Counted from the first letter of the stretch, positions 27,689-36,062 are shown. The stretch is DNA of 64,000 nt from JAKAWQ01 sp963745975 (GCA_963745975.1 CAVUZJ010000004.1:80676-144675), one strand, 5' to 3'. Translations and numbers: made by a program. Notes: generated by a model from the sequence alone, not told the origin.

Positions 27689-28438
27689 GTGGCAGCCCTT
27701 CTCGAAGTGGAAGGACTGGTCAAGAGTTTCGGCCCCGTGGACGTGCTCCACGGCGTCGATCTCTCGCTCGCGGCAGGCGAGGTCCTGGCGCTGGTGGGCG
27801 ACAACGGCGCCGGCAAATCCACCCTGATCAAGCACATCGCCGGCGTCTATCGGCCGGATGCCGGCGAGATCCGGCTCGCCGGGCGGCCGGTCAAGCTCGA
27901 GACGCCCGGCCAGGCCCGCGCGCTCGGCATCGAGACCGTCTATCAGGATTTGGCACTCGCCGACGAGCTTTCGGTCGGCGCCAACATCTTCCTCGGCCGC
28001 GAGCCGGTACGCCGGCTGCTCGGCTGCATCCCGGTGATCGACAAGGCGCGGATCCGGAGCGAGACGGACGCGCTGCTTTCGCGCATCGAGAGCCGCATCC
28101 CGCGCAAGGCGCGCACCGTCTCGCGGCTCTCGGGCGGCCAGCGCCAGGCGGTCTCGATCGCGCGCGCGCTTTACTGGCAGGCCAAGGTCGTGATCATGGA
28201 CGAGCCGACGGCGGCGCTCGCGGTGATGGAGCGCGAGCACGTGATCGCGCTCGCCCGCCGGCTCGCCGCCGAGGGCTCGGGCGTTATCTATATCGGCCAC
28301 AACCTGATCGAGATTCTCGAGGTCGCCGACCGCGTCCTCGTGATGTACCGGGGTAGGATCGTTTACGCAACGAACGCGAGGGAGACGAACCAGCAGGAGC
28401 TGATCAAGTACATGACCGGATTCACCGAAGCCGCTTAG
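27689..28438 (+). CDS. Sugar ABC transporter ATPase, single-domain (FrcA-like)
   Basis: A 249-residue ATPase with Walker A GDNGAGKST (about residues 36-44), signature LSGGQRQAVSIARAL (about 146-160) and Walker B VVIMDEPTAAL. The sequence family is that of RbsA/MglA, which usually have two ATPase domains in about 500 residues; this one has a single domain, as in the rhizobial fructose transporter FrcA. It would work as a homodimer on the cytoplasmic side. It starts with GTG at 27689 with AGGGAG about 9 bases upstream. The binding protein and permease follow directly. Confidence 0.9.
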   Translation: MAALLEVEGLVKSFGPVDVLHGVDLSLAAGEVLALVGDNGAGKSTLIKHIAGVYRPDAGEIRLAGRPVKLETPGQARALGIETVYQDLALADELSVGANIFLGREPVRRLLGCIPVIDKARIRSETDALLSRIESRIPRKARTVSRLSGGQRQAVSIARALYWQAKVVIMDEPTAALAVMEREHVIALARRLAAEGSGVIYIGHNLIEILEVADRVLVMYRGRIVYATNARETNQQELIKYMTGFTEAA

Positions 28439-28474
28439 TTTCTTCGCCAATCAAGGAAAGAGAGAGGAAATGCC

Positions 28475-29479
28475 ATGAGAAAAGTCCTGCTGATCACGGT
28501 TGCCGCGCTCGGCTGCACGATGGTTGGCGCGGGGGTCCCGGCGCGCGCCCAGGATTTCTCGAAGGCCAAGATCGACGTCATCGTCAAGGCGACGACGTCG
28601 CAATACTGGGCGACGGTGTTCGACGGCGCGCGCGCCGCGGCCAAGGTGCTCGGCGTTCAGATCGCGACCTTGGGCGCGGCGAGCGAGCTCGACGCCGCAG
28701 GGGAGGTCTCGATCATGGAGAACGCGATCTCGGCCCATCCCACCGGCATCGTGATCGCCGCGACCAACGCGCAGGCGCTCGCCGAGCCGATCGCGGCGGC
28801 GACCAAGGCGGGGATTCCGGTGATCGTGATCGATTCGGATGCGAATACCGATCAGTACGTGACCTTCCTCGCCACCAACAACGAGACCGGCGGGCAGAAG
28901 GCGGCCGACGAGATGGCGCGCTGCGTCAAGGCGCACACCGGGGCAGACACCGGCAAGGTCGCCTATCTCACGGCACTCGCGGGCGCCCAGTCGCTCAACG
29001 ATCGCGACAAGGGCTTCCTCGAGGGGCTGAAGAAATATCCCGGCCTCACGATCGTCGAGCATCGCGTTGGCAACAACCAGCCGAGCCGCGCGCTTTCGGA
29101 CTCGGAGGACCTTCTCACGCGCCATCCCGACCTCGTCGGCCTGTTCGCCGACAACGAGCTCGAGGGCGACGGCGCCGGCACCGCGCTCTCCGAGAAGGCG
29201 CTCGGAGCCAAGGTCTGCCTGGTCGCGTTCGACACGTCCGATACCGAGATCAAGTTCGTGCGCAGCGGCATCATCGATGCGCTGATCGTGCAGAACCCGT
29301 ACATGATGGGCTATGCCGGGGTGTGGTACGCGCTCGCCGCGGCGCACGGCGTGGTCTTCCCTCACTATGTCGATACGGGAGTGAGCGTCGTCACCAAGGA
29401 CAATATCGACAGCCCGCAGATGGTGGGCCTGCTCGATCCGAGCAAATACGTGCTGACGCCGTTCCTGGGCGTGCAATAG
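28475..29479 (+). CDS. Sugar ABC transporter periplasmic binding protein
   Basis: A 334-residue protein with a cleavable signal peptide (about residues 1-25, ending VPARAQD) and the periplasmic-binding-protein/LacI-like fold (Peripla_BP_4): KIDVIVKATTSQYWATVFDGARAAAK at the N-lobe start, IVIAATNAQALAEPIAAATKAGIPVIVIDSD as the conserved hinge-side unit. The best parallels are FrcB and ribose-type receptors, so a monosaccharide such as fructose, ribose or an analogue is likely. It lies between the ATPase (36-base gap) and permease (13-base gap) genes. Confidence 0.9.
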   Translation: MRKVLLITVAALGCTMVGAGVPARAQDFSKAKIDVIVKATTSQYWATVFDGARAAAKVLGVQIATLGAASELDAAGEVSIMENAISAHPTGIVIAATNAQALAEPIAAATKAGIPVIVIDSDANTDQYVTFLATNNETGGQKAADEMARCVKAHTGADTGKVAYLTALAGAQSLNDRDKGFLEGLKKYPGLTIVEHRVGNNQPSRALSDSEDLLTRHPDLVGLFADNELEGDGAGTALSEKALGAKVCLVAFDTSDTEIKFVRSGIIDALIVQNPYMMGYAGVWYALAAAHGVVFPHYVDTGVSVVTKDNIDSPQMVGLLDPSKYVLTPFLGVQ

Positions 29480-29492
29480 CGCGACGATCGGG

Positions 29493-30500
29493 ATGAGCGA
29501 AGGCGCCCTAAGCAGACCGGCCGAGGAGGAGGCGAAAGGATCGTTCCTGGCGGAGCTGCAGCATCGTCTGCCGCTCGAGACTTATGTGCTTGCGCTGACG
29601 GTGCTGGTCTGGGTGCTGCTCGGGGTGCTCTCGCCCTATTTCTGGACGGCGGGCAACATCACCAACATCCTGCGCCAGGTCTCGATCGACGCGATCCTCG
29701 CCTTCGGCTCGCTCTTTCCGATCATCCTCGCCGGCATCGACCTCTCGGTGGGCTCGGTCGCCGGGCTGGCCGGCGTCGTCTTCAGCATGCTGATCGCCGA
29801 TGCCGGGCAGGGCCTGCTGGTGGCCTTCGTCGCCACGCTCGCGATGGGGATCGCGATCGGGGTCATCAATGGCTGGGCGATCGACCGGCTCGGCATTCCA
29901 CCCTTCATCGTCACGCTGGCGGGCCTGCAGGGTTATCGCGGGCTGGCGCTGCTGCTTTCGGGGGGAGAGACGATCTCGGGCATGCCGGCGGGGCTGCAGG
30001 CGTTCTCGCTCTCCTCGGTGGCGCATATCCCCACGCTCTTCATCCTGATGGCCGTGATCGGGTTCGCCGCCCACTTCCTGCTCGCCTATACGCGGCTCGG
30101 GCGGTACATGTACGCGATCGGCAGCAATGCGGAGGCGGCGCGGCGGGTCGGGATCCGGGTGATCCACGTGACGACCGTCGCCTATGGGCTGGCGGCCTTG
30201 TTCGCGACGATTTCCGGGCTCTTGCTGGTGGCGCGGCTCTCGATGGGCAGCCCGACGGCCGCGACGGGGTCGGAACTGGAGGCGATCGCCGCTTCGGTCG
30301 TCGGCGGGGCGAGCCTCTTCGGCGGGCGCGGGACGATCCTCGGCTGCTTCATCGGCGCGCTCCTCTTCACCACCATCGGCAACGGCGCCAACCTGCTCGG
30401 GATCAATTCCTTCTGGCAGATGGTGATCGAGGGGCTTCTGATCGCCTTCGTCGTCTATTTCGACAACCTCCAGAAGCGCCGCCAGGCGGGCATCGGCTGA
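29493..30500 (+). CDS. Sugar ABC transporter permease (RbsC/FrcC family)
   Basis: A 335-residue inner-membrane protein with about 8-10 hydrophobic segments. The family signature LAGIDLSVGSVAGLAGV (about residues 80-96) and the EAA-like loop near IGSNAEAARRVGIRV (about 209-223) are clear, as is ASVVGGASLFGGRGT near residue 270. It forms the channel for the sugar captured by the upstream binding protein. It is the last gene of the operon; tRNA-Arg begins 48 bases later. Confidence 0.92.
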   Translation: MSEGALSRPAEEEAKGSFLAELQHRLPLETYVLALTVLVWVLLGVLSPYFWTAGNITNILRQVSIDAILAFGSLFPIILAGIDLSVGSVAGLAGVVFSMLIADAGQGLLVAFVATLAMGIAIGVINGWAIDRLGIPPFIVTLAGLQGYRGLALLLSGGETISGMPAGLQAFSLSSVAHIPTLFILMAVIGFAAHFLLAYTRLGRYMYAIGSNAEAARRVGIRVIHVTTVAYGLAALFATISGLLLVARLSMGSPTAATGSELEAIAASVVGGASLFGGRGTILGCFIGALLFTTIGNGANLLGINSFWQMVIEGLLIAFVVYFDNLQKRRQAGIG

Positions 30501-30548
30501 GCCGGCGGCCTTGCTGCGCCCGGGGCCATCGGCTAGACCGCGCCGCTG

Positions 30549-30625
30549 GCGCCCGTAGCTCAATTGGATAGAGCACCAGACTACGGATCTGGGGGTTGGG
30601 AGTTCGAGTCTCTCCGGGCGCGCCA
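30549..30625 (+). tRNA. tRNA-Arg (ACG anticodon), probable integration site
   Basis: A complete 77-base cloverleaf with encoded CCA: acceptor GCGCCCG/CGGGCGC, anticodon stem CCAGA/TCTGG with loop CTACGGA (anticodon ACG), T stem GGGAG/CTCTC with loop TTCGAGT. A tyrosine integrase gene points at its 3' end from 20 bases away, the usual layout of a tRNA attachment site. Confidence 0.97.
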
Positions 30626-30645
30626 TCGTTTCAATGGCTTATTCG

Positions 30646-31743
30646 TCAGTCTTGTCGGTTTTGGTTTCCCCGTTTTCCAATTGGTTTCCGAAACTCTACG
30701 TAGGCCACCCCGACGGTCCGACCGCGCTCCCAGGTTTCGATCCCGCCCAGGGCCACTTCGGTGCGTCGGGGCAGGTAGGTATCGATGATCCTCTGGCAGT
30801 AATCGATCGAGTGGCCGCTGATCGCGGCGATCTGGGGCGTGGTTGCGCCGGCCTCAGCCAGCCGGACGATCCCGGTCCGGCGGATATCTCGACGCTGCCT
30901 GTGCCGAGCCTTGAGCTCCTGTTGGACGTCCTCCTCGGTCATCCCCAGCGCAAGGAGCTCGCTGGACAGGCGTTGGTTGGCGATCGCCAGGTCGTGATCC
31001 CAGGCCCGAGAGAAGTTCCGCCGTGACCAGAGCTTCCCCGTTGGACTCGGCACCAGGAGCGATCCGCCGAACTTCTCGTCCAGACGGGCCCGTAGGAGAG
31101 GCGCAAGGGTGGCGTGCACTGGGACGTCGACCAGCACGCCTGTCTTGGCCTGCTTCAGAGCGATGAAAAGACGGCTGTCGCGCTCGGTCACGCGATCGCG
31201 GTGCATCTCGAGCACGTCAGATGGGCGCTGGAGGGTGTAGAGGAGAAGGTGGAAGGCGAGCTTCAAGCGCGGTCGGAAGGCGGTCAGAACCCGTTCCTCC
31301 TCGTCCCGCTGCCATATCTCGGTGCGCTTTGGTGCCGGGAGGCGCCCGGGGTTGGCGGCTGGGTTCGTCAGGCACAGATTATTCCGCATCCCGAAATTGA
31401 ACAGGATCGAGAGAACGGCCAACATGCCGTTGGCCTTCGCTGGCTGATCCTGCCAGGCATTCTTGATTTGCTGAATGTCCGAAGGCTTGATATCGGCGAT
31501 TGCATGCGCGCCCCAGTCGAGGCGGATCCGATCAATGATGCTTTTATAGAATGCCTGGGTTCTTGGAGCGATGGTCTTCTTGTATTTAGCTGATGCGAGG
31601 TAGGCTTCGCATAGCTCCCCCATTGTGGCTGGAGCTGTCGCGGTGCGAGTCGGTGCGCGCTTCACGTAGCGATATTCGCGTACGGAGCCGTCCGCGAGCT
31701 TCTTGCGGATGATCTTGATTCCGCTGCCTCTCGGCCTTGGCAT
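30646..31743 (-). CDS. Tyrosine-type site-specific integrase
   Basis: A 365-residue phage-type integrase. The N-terminal region (RGSGIKIIRKKLADGS) resembles arm-binding domains, about residues 45-135 form the core-binding domain, and the catalytic domain shows Arg in LQRPSDVLEMHRD (about residue 176), ISGHSIDY (His) and IIDTYLPR (nucleophile Tyr, about residue 318). The HxxR box reads RDIRRTG, with Arg in place of His. AGGAG precedes the ATG. Its location next to tRNA-Arg suggests it integrated this island. It overlaps the upstream HTH frame by 158 bases. Confidence 0.88.
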   Translation of the reverse strand: MPRPRGSGIKIIRKKLADGSVREYRYVKRAPTRTATAPATMGELCEAYLASAKYKKTIAPRTQAFYKSIIDRIRLDWGAHAIADIKPSDIQQIKNAWQDQPAKANGMLAVLSILFNFGMRNNLCLTNPAANPGRLPAPKRTEIWQRDEEERVLTAFRPRLKLAFHLLLYTLQRPSDVLEMHRDRVTERDSRLFIALKQAKTGVLVDVPVHATLAPLLRARLDEKFGGSLLVPSPTGKLWSRRNFSRAWDHDLAIANQRLSSELLALGMTEEDVQQELKARHRQRRDIRRTGIVRLAEAGATTPQIAAISGHSIDYCQRIIDTYLPRRTEVALGGIETWERGRTVGVAYVEFRKPIGKRGNQNRQD

Positions 31744-32014
31744 GCTTCGTTGCTCCTAACACCGGCACGGCAGCGGTCACCTGGGCGTCCAAAGTTAGGC
31801 GGGAACGAAGATCGCTGCGTTGATCAAGCGCCGCCCGATCCCAGGTGATGCGTCCCCCCTTGGCGCCTCGGCGCTCTCCAGCGGGCCATATGCCGTGTCG
31901 CACCTCGTCATCGAACGTGTCCGCGGAAACCCCGACGTACGCAGCCGCGAGCTCGCGACTCAGATGGCGTGGCCAGAACGGAAGGTCAGTGATCGAGGGA
32001 CGGCGCTTAGACAT
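31586..32014 (-). CDS. Excisionase/AlpA-like helix-turn-helix protein
   Basis: The first 70 or so of 142 residues look like a small recombination-directionality factor: LSRELAAAYVGVSADTFDDE (about residues 18-37) is a winged HTH of the AlpA/Xis kind, and KGGRITWDRAALD follows. Such proteins normally stop soon after this point. Here the frame runs on into the integrase gene and its last half has a composition unlike a normal protein, so the true end may have been lost by a small indel. Likely role: DNA bending at the attachment site to favour excision. Confidence 0.6.
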   Translation of the reverse strand: MSKRRPSITDLPFWPRHLSRELAAAYVGVSADTFDDEVRHGIWPAGERRGAKGGRITWDRAALDQRSDLRSRLTLDAQVTAAVPVLGATKHAKAERQRNQDHPQEARGRLRTRISLREARTDSHRDSSSHNGGAMRSLPRIS

Positions 32015-32294
32015 TCATTGGCTTCCGTATGAACTCGTGCGTCCAATGCTGGGTCCAATCGCACAACGGACAGATCCGGCCACGCACGGGCGTATTCTCT
32101 CGGCGCAGGGTGCGAATGGGCGCGCGCCAGCCCGAAAGGCGGCCCGATTTCATAAAACTGCAATTCCTGGGCCCGCGAATGCCTGCCCATCTGTCAGGCG
32201 GCGACAGGTCCAGCCCATATAACAAGCGGTTGTCACCCTCCCGGCTCAGACCCCGTCTCTCGACGACCTCTCCTTTCTGAGCGTGCATATGCAT
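32007..32294 (-). CDS. Small hypothetical protein upstream of the excisionase-like gene
   Basis: A possible 95-residue basic protein starting MHMHAQKGEVVERRG, with CPLCDWTQHWTH near residues 77-88, which could hold a metal ion. Its end overlaps the HTH gene start by 8 bases, as in a coupled operon. I do not recognise the family and the base use is not strongly coding, so this is tentative. Confidence 0.3.
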   Translation of the reverse strand: MHMHAQKGEVVERRGLSREGDNRLLYGLDLSPPDRWAGIRGPRNCSFMKSGRLSGWRAPIRTLRRENTPVRGRICPLCDWTQHWTHEFIRKPMNV

Positions 32295-32609
32295 GCGTCC
32301 TCCTTCAGCCCTACGAGCCCCACCAGCGGCCGGGCGTTTTGGACAAGCGTGGATGAACTTGTAGCGAACGGAGAGGCGCTTTTAAGTCGTGCAGTGGGGG
32401 GGGGGTTCTCCATATAAGGTCTCCCTGCTGATCGGCGGCGGGCCGTTCGGCCAAATCAGGCCTCTTCCTGGACAGCAGTCGAAGACCCGATCCTGCCCGC
32501 ACACGCCGCAATCAGAGGGGCGGGTGTGAACCCGCGTGCCGGTTGGGCACAGCTACGGTCGAGTTATCACCACCCTCCACCCCGCCCAACCGACCGTCCT
32601 ACCGGTTGC

Positions 32610-32810
32610 TCACCGGACAGCGTCACTGTGGCGCGGCGGCGTCTCGGTTCGGAAATCATGGCGCCGGCCGCGGCCGCTGCTGCCTGTCCGCCATGAGACC
32701 GCGCGGGCATTCCATCGGCCGAGCAGGTCCTCGTCGAACTCAACCGCCCAGAAGGGGCAGCCTGGTAAGGCCAGGTTGGAGAATTTCACCTCGATGCGGT
32801 CCGTCCTCAT
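32610..32810 (-). CDS. Tentative small hypothetical protein (66 aa)
   Basis: This frame starts MRTDRIEVKFSNLALPG and contains CPFWAVEFDEDLLGRW, with AGGA 6 bases before the ATG and a coding-like third-position bias over the first 45 codons. The last 20 residues are Arg-rich and not convincing. I know no related family. Confidence 0.22.
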   Translation of the reverse strand: MRTDRIEVKFSNLALPGCPFWAVEFDEDLLGRWNARAVSWRTGSSGRGRRHDFRTETPPRHSDAVR

Positions 32811-32953
32811 CGGGTTCCTGGGGCTAGCGACGAGAACGCCGCCGCCCGGCGGAGCGACAACGCCAAATGTCCAATTTCACGCGATGTTCAAAACTGACCG
32901 TTTGCAGAGGTGGCCAAGAGCTCGAGCTGAGCGGGGCGTTTCCGCGGGACGGT

Positions 32954-32972
32954 GGGGCAGGGGAGGGGGGCC
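32954..32972 (+). repeat. G-rich interspersed repeat, copy 1
   Basis: GGGGCAGGGGAGGGGGGCC, one of four near-identical G-rich units (others at 33328, 33392, 34190). Four or more G-runs make it a potential G-quadruplex. Confidence 0.7.
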
Positions 32973-33327
32973 AAGCTCGCCGGACGGTCAGCCAGGCCGT
33001 TTTTGACGGGATTCTGGGCTCTCGGCCGGGCCTAAGCCGGCCAGGTAGCGCTGATTTGGCCGACCTTGGGCGCCGAAAGGGCGCTTATTGAACGGAATCC
33101 ACCGGCACCCGGATCCGGCGTCGGGCGCTGCTCAGCACCGACACAGCCAGGCGAGACTTTCTATAGTCATTTCAGTCGAGTAGGCCATTCTCGCGGCACC
33201 CTTTACTCCTCAAAACCCCCATTTTGAAGACTTCCCCCCCGCAAAACGCCAGTTGCCACAATCCGCGCCGCTCGGGCAGACTCGCGCCCGGGAGCGCGGA
33301 GGCAGCGTCGTGGCCGAGGGAACAGCC

Positions 33328-33349
33328 GGGCAGGGCAGGGGAGGGGGGC
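33328..33349 (+). repeat. G-rich interspersed repeat, copy 2
   Basis: Core GGGCAGGGCAGGGGAGGG followed by GGGC; same unit as the copy at 34190. Confidence 0.7.
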
Positions 33350-33391
33350 AAAACCGGCGGGACCGAGGGGCGCCATGGGGGGCGTGACCGT

Positions 33392-33414
33392 GGGGAAGGG
33401 CAGGGGAGGGGGCC
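33392..33414 (+). repeat. G-rich interspersed repeat, copy 3
   Basis: Core GGGCAGGGGAGGGGGCC preceded by GGGGAA, about 70 bases before the end of the first toxin gene (minus strand). Confidence 0.7.
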
Positions 33415-33486
33415 GGGAAGCCGCGGCGCTGGTGGCGCACGACGCGCGGGCGGTCGGGTCCTGCGGGGTACCCGCCCGCGCGAACC

Positions 33487-33813
33487 TCAGACTTCCGGTG
33501 GCTCCCACAGGTCTCGGAGCAGCGGCGGCAGGTCCTGCGTCGTGTGCAGGATGCGGGCAATCCGCGGCGGTCGCGCGGCTGATTCGTAGACCACCACATA
33601 GTGAAAGTCAGTCAGCGACCAGAACCGATACCGGGGCGGCGCCAGCAGCGGCTGGAGGCGCCCCGCCTGGGGATGCTCGCCGATCAGCCGCGCCGCCGCT
33701 CCGACTGCCCGCCTCAGCCGCCGGGCCGCAGCTTCGTTGTCCTTGGCAATCCGACGAACCGCTTTCAGCAGCTCAGCCCGCGCCTCGGGCGCCAGAACGG
33801 CCGGGCGGCTCAC
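33487..33813 (-). CDS. parE: ParE/RelE-family toxin, module 1
   Basis: A 108-residue toxin of the ParE branch. LAPEARAELLKAVRRIAKDN is the N-terminal helix pair, followed by RYRFWSLTDFHYVVVYE, the typical central strands, and RIARILHTTQDLPPLL at the C-terminus, the R-x-x-R-I-L-H/Y-x-x-(Q/R)D signature. ParE toxins poison DNA gyrase. Its ATG overlaps the antitoxin stop (ATGA). It is related in sequence to the toxin of the next module. Confidence 0.85.
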   Translation of the reverse strand: MSRPAVLAPEARAELLKAVRRIAKDNEAAARRLRRAVGAAARLIGEHPQAGRLQPLLAPPRYRFWSLTDFHYVVVYESAARPPRIARILHTTQDLPPLLRDLWEPPEV

Positions 33814-34067
33814 CGCCGCGCGCTGAGGACGTCCTCGATCGCCGCGTCCATGTCGCGCTCGATCTCCTCAATGCTGAAGAACCCGTTCTGCTCGCCTTCG
33901 GCGATCGCTGCGTCAAACGAGGCGACGAAGGCAGCCCGCGCCTGTTCTGTCCGCTGCAACAGGCTGACGCTGGTCGCAAGCAACTCGGCCATGTCGCGAT
34001 ATCGCCCGGAGGCGATGGCCTCGGTTGCGAAGCGCTGGAGCTCGGGGGGCAAGGTCACGGCGTTCAT
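33810..34067 (-). CDS. parD: ParD-type antitoxin, module 1
   Basis: An 85-residue antitoxin. The N-terminal ribbon-helix-helix reads VTLPPELQRFATEAIASGRY followed by RDMAELLATSVSLLQ, which binds the operator; the acidic C-terminal half (about residues 45-80) wraps the toxin. It is the first gene of the pair and would repress its own promoter. The related antitoxin at 34637 shares the VPPELxRFAxEAIAxGRYRDM pattern. Confidence 0.85.
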   Translation of the reverse strand: MNAVTLPPELQRFATEAIASGRYRDMAELLATSVSLLQRTEQARAAFVASFDAAIAEGEQNGFFSIEEIERDMDAAIEDVLSARR

Positions 34068-34189
34068 GGTGGGATCATAGGCGCACGAGGTTCGAACTTA
34101 AAGCCGATGGCCGGTCCGGCCGCTTTGCGCTCCGCTCTGGCAGGCTGCCAACCCAAGGACAGAGGGGGCGGCATGGCGGGCGGACGGCC

Positions 34190-34212
34190 GGGCAGGGCAG
34201 GGGAGGGGGCCG
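34190..34212 (+). repeat. G-rich interspersed repeat, copy 4
   Basis: Core GGGCAGGGCAGGGGAGGG followed by GGCC, located between the two toxin-antitoxin modules. Confidence 0.7.
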
Positions 34213-34298
34213 AGAGGCTTTGCCGGTCAACGACTTGCGAACGCAGGCGGCCGCGCCCGGGTCTCCGGGGCGGCCACGCGGAAGGGGCGCCGTCCGAT

Positions 34299-34640
34299 CT
34301 AGTCCGGCTGGTCCGCATCCGGCAGCGCCGCCAAGTCCGCCAGCAACGGGGCGAGATCCCGCGCCATGTATACGACCCTCAGGATCGGACGGCCCGGGTG
34401 CTCGGCATTGTAGACGAGCAGATAGTCGAAGCCCTTCACCGCCCAGAACCGGAACCGACCGGGCAGGAGCTCGAGCCTCCGGTGCCCCCGCAACGGGTGG
34501 CGGGCCACCCGTTCGGCAGCATCCGCAACCGCGACGGCGAATCGTTCGGCGAACGCGGGACCGGCGACACTTGCGGCGATATCGTCAACAGCCTGGTCGA
34601 TGTCCCGAAGCGCCCGCGGGGAGAGATTCTTCGGCCTCAC
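34299..34640 (-). CDS. parE: ParE/RelE-family toxin, module 2
   Basis: A 113-residue toxin starting with GTG at 34640, overlapping the antitoxin stop as GTGA. LSPRALRDIDQAVDDIA (about residues 6-22), RFRFWAVKGFDYLLVYN (central strands) and ILRVVYMARDLAPLL (C-terminal signature) are all ParE features. The similarity to module 1 suggests an old duplication or two related acquisitions. It acts on gyrase if it follows the family. Confidence 0.83.
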   Translation of the reverse strand: MRPKNLSPRALRDIDQAVDDIAASVAGPAFAERFAVAVADAAERVARHPLRGHRRLELLPGRFRFWAVKGFDYLLVYNAEHPGRPILRVVYMARDLAPLLADLAALPDADQPD

Positions 34641-34894
34641 ACGGCCGCGCCGTACTTCTCCGCAAGCCGGGCCCTGACGCGTGCGAGCATCTCGTCGCCG
34701 GACACACAGCCCTCGCGCTCGGCCTCCTGCTCGGCCGCGAGGACGGAGGCGAGCAACTCGGCCCGGGCCTGTTCCTGACGCTGCAGCAGGCTCAGACCGG
34801 CCGTCACCACTTCGGACATATCCCGATAACGGCCGGCGGCGATGGCCTCCGCGGCAAAGCGCTCCAGCTCGGGCGGCACGGTCACGTTGTCCAT
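34637..34894 (-). CDS. parD: ParD-type antitoxin, module 2
   Basis: An 85-residue ribbon-helix-helix antitoxin: VTVPPELERFAAEAIAAGRY, then RDMSEVVTAGLSLLQRQ, then an Ala/Glu-rich toxin-binding helix. The same length and pattern as the module 1 antitoxin. Cross-talk between the two pairs is possible because the N-terminal DNA-binding parts are so alike. Confidence 0.85.
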   Translation of the reverse strand: MDNVTVPPELERFAAEAIAAGRYRDMSEVVTAGLSLLQRQEQARAELLASVLAAEQEAEREGCVSGDEMLARVRARLAEKYGAAV

Positions 34895-34994
34895 GGCGTG
34901 ATGATAGGCAAGCGGAGTCCAAACTTAAAGCTTCCGCGCGGTCGGGCCGCCGCAGCCGCCGATGACGCGACTGGGGGCAGAACGCGAGGCCGGC

Positions 34995-36062
34995 ATGGCT
35001 GACGATCCCGAGATTCTTCCCCCCGCCGCCCCCGCCCTCCCGGACCCCTCAGCTGCCCGGGCGCTGGTCGGGCGGCTGGTGCGCGGCGGCGCCGCACCCG
35101 AAAGCCTGCTCGTGCTGATCGCGGGGCCGCTCGCCGATGCCGTGGCGACGGCGGCGGACTATGCCGGCAAGGCAATCGCCCCGGGCACCGTCGAGACCTA
35201 CAAGGCCGACTGGACGGATTTTTCCCAGTGGGCGCGACGGCACGGGGTCGATCCGGCCGGGCTGCCGGTCCATCCCGTCGTGGTCGCGGCCTGGCTGGCG
35301 ACGCTCGCGCCGGCGATGGGCCGCAGCGCGCTGCGCCGGCGGGTCGCGGCGATCGCCTGGCACCACCGCAGTCTCGGCCACGCGTGGCCGTCCGGCCACG
35401 CCGCGATCCGCCAGACTCTCGCGGGCATCGCCCGGGCCTATCCCCGCCCGGTGCGGCCGGCGGCGGCGCTGACCTCCACGGAGGTCAAGCGGTTGATCGC
35501 CGTCTGCCCGCGCGACCTCGCCGGTTTGCGGGACCGGGCGCTGTTTCTGGTCGGCCTCGCCGGCGCCTTCCGCCGCTCGGAGCTCGTGGGCATCGACGTC
35601 GTCCATCTGCGCTTCGACGCCGGCGGCGTCACGGTGCGGCTGCCGCGCTCGAAGACCGACCAGGCGGGGGAGGGGGCGGATGTCGCGCTGCCGCGGATGC
35701 GCGGTGAGGAGACCTGTCCGGTGCGCGCGCTCGAGGACTGGCTGCGGCGGGGAAAAATCCGCCGCGGCCCAGTGTTCCGGCGCATCACCGCCGCCGGCAC
35801 GATCGAGGGGCGGCTCACCGGCGACGGGTTCTACAAGATCCTGCGGGCGCGGGCCGCGGCGGCGAAGCTCACCGTCGCCGACACCGAACGGCTCTCGCCG
35901 CACGGGCTGCGCGCGGGCCTGATCACCGAGACCTCGCTGAATGGCGCCCTGGACGAGCAGATCATGCCGCACTCGCGGCATAAGGACCTCGGGACCATGC
36001 GCGGCTACCGGCGGCGGGCCCGCATCGTCGTCGACAATCCCGCCGGGCTGCTGGACCTGTGA
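34995..36062 (+). CDS. Tyrosine recombinase (second integrase)
   Basis: A 355-residue recombinase. The SAM-like core-binding domain begins around KAIAPGTVETYKADWTDF; the catalytic domain has Arg in LAGAFRRSELVGID, the HxxR box in LSPHGLRAGLITE, a following His in MPHSRHKDLGT and Tyr in MRGYRRRA. It belongs to the group found on plasmids and integrative elements where it may resolve multimers or mobilise DNA. I chose 34995 because GAGG precedes it; 34962 is an alternative. It overlaps the next gene by ATGA. Confidence 0.85.
   Translation: MADDPEILPPAAPALPDPSAARALVGRLVRGGAAPESLLVLIAGPLADAVATAADYAGKAIAPGTVETYKADWTDFSQWARRHGVDPAGLPVHPVVVAAWLATLAPAMGRSALRRRVAAIAWHHRSLGHAWPSGHAAIRQTLAGIARAYPRPVRPAAALTSTEVKRLIAVCPRDLAGLRDRALFLVGLAGAFRRSELVGIDVVHLRFDAGGVTVRLPRSKTDQAGEGADVALPRMRGEETCPVRALEDWLRRGKIRRGPVFRRITAAGTIEGRLTGDGFYKILRARAAAAKLTVADTERLSPHGLRAGLITETSLNGALDEQIMPHSRHKDLGTMRGYRRRARIVVDNPAGLLDL

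Larger units (their letters stand above)
32295..33486. other. Long stretch without a convincing gene
   Basis: About 1.2 kb with no frame that looks like a known protein. It contains a run of ten G (32396-32405), three G-rich repeats (32954-32972, 33328-33349, 33392-33414) and one weak 66-codon minus-strand frame (32610-32810, start MRTDRIEVKFSNLALPG, AGGA upstream) that might be a small gene. Remnants of lost genes are likely. Confidence 0.5.

Noticed and set aside
32396..32405. Run of ten G as a phase-variable tract
   Set aside because: It lies in a stretch without a convincing gene or promoter, so there is nothing visible for it to switch.
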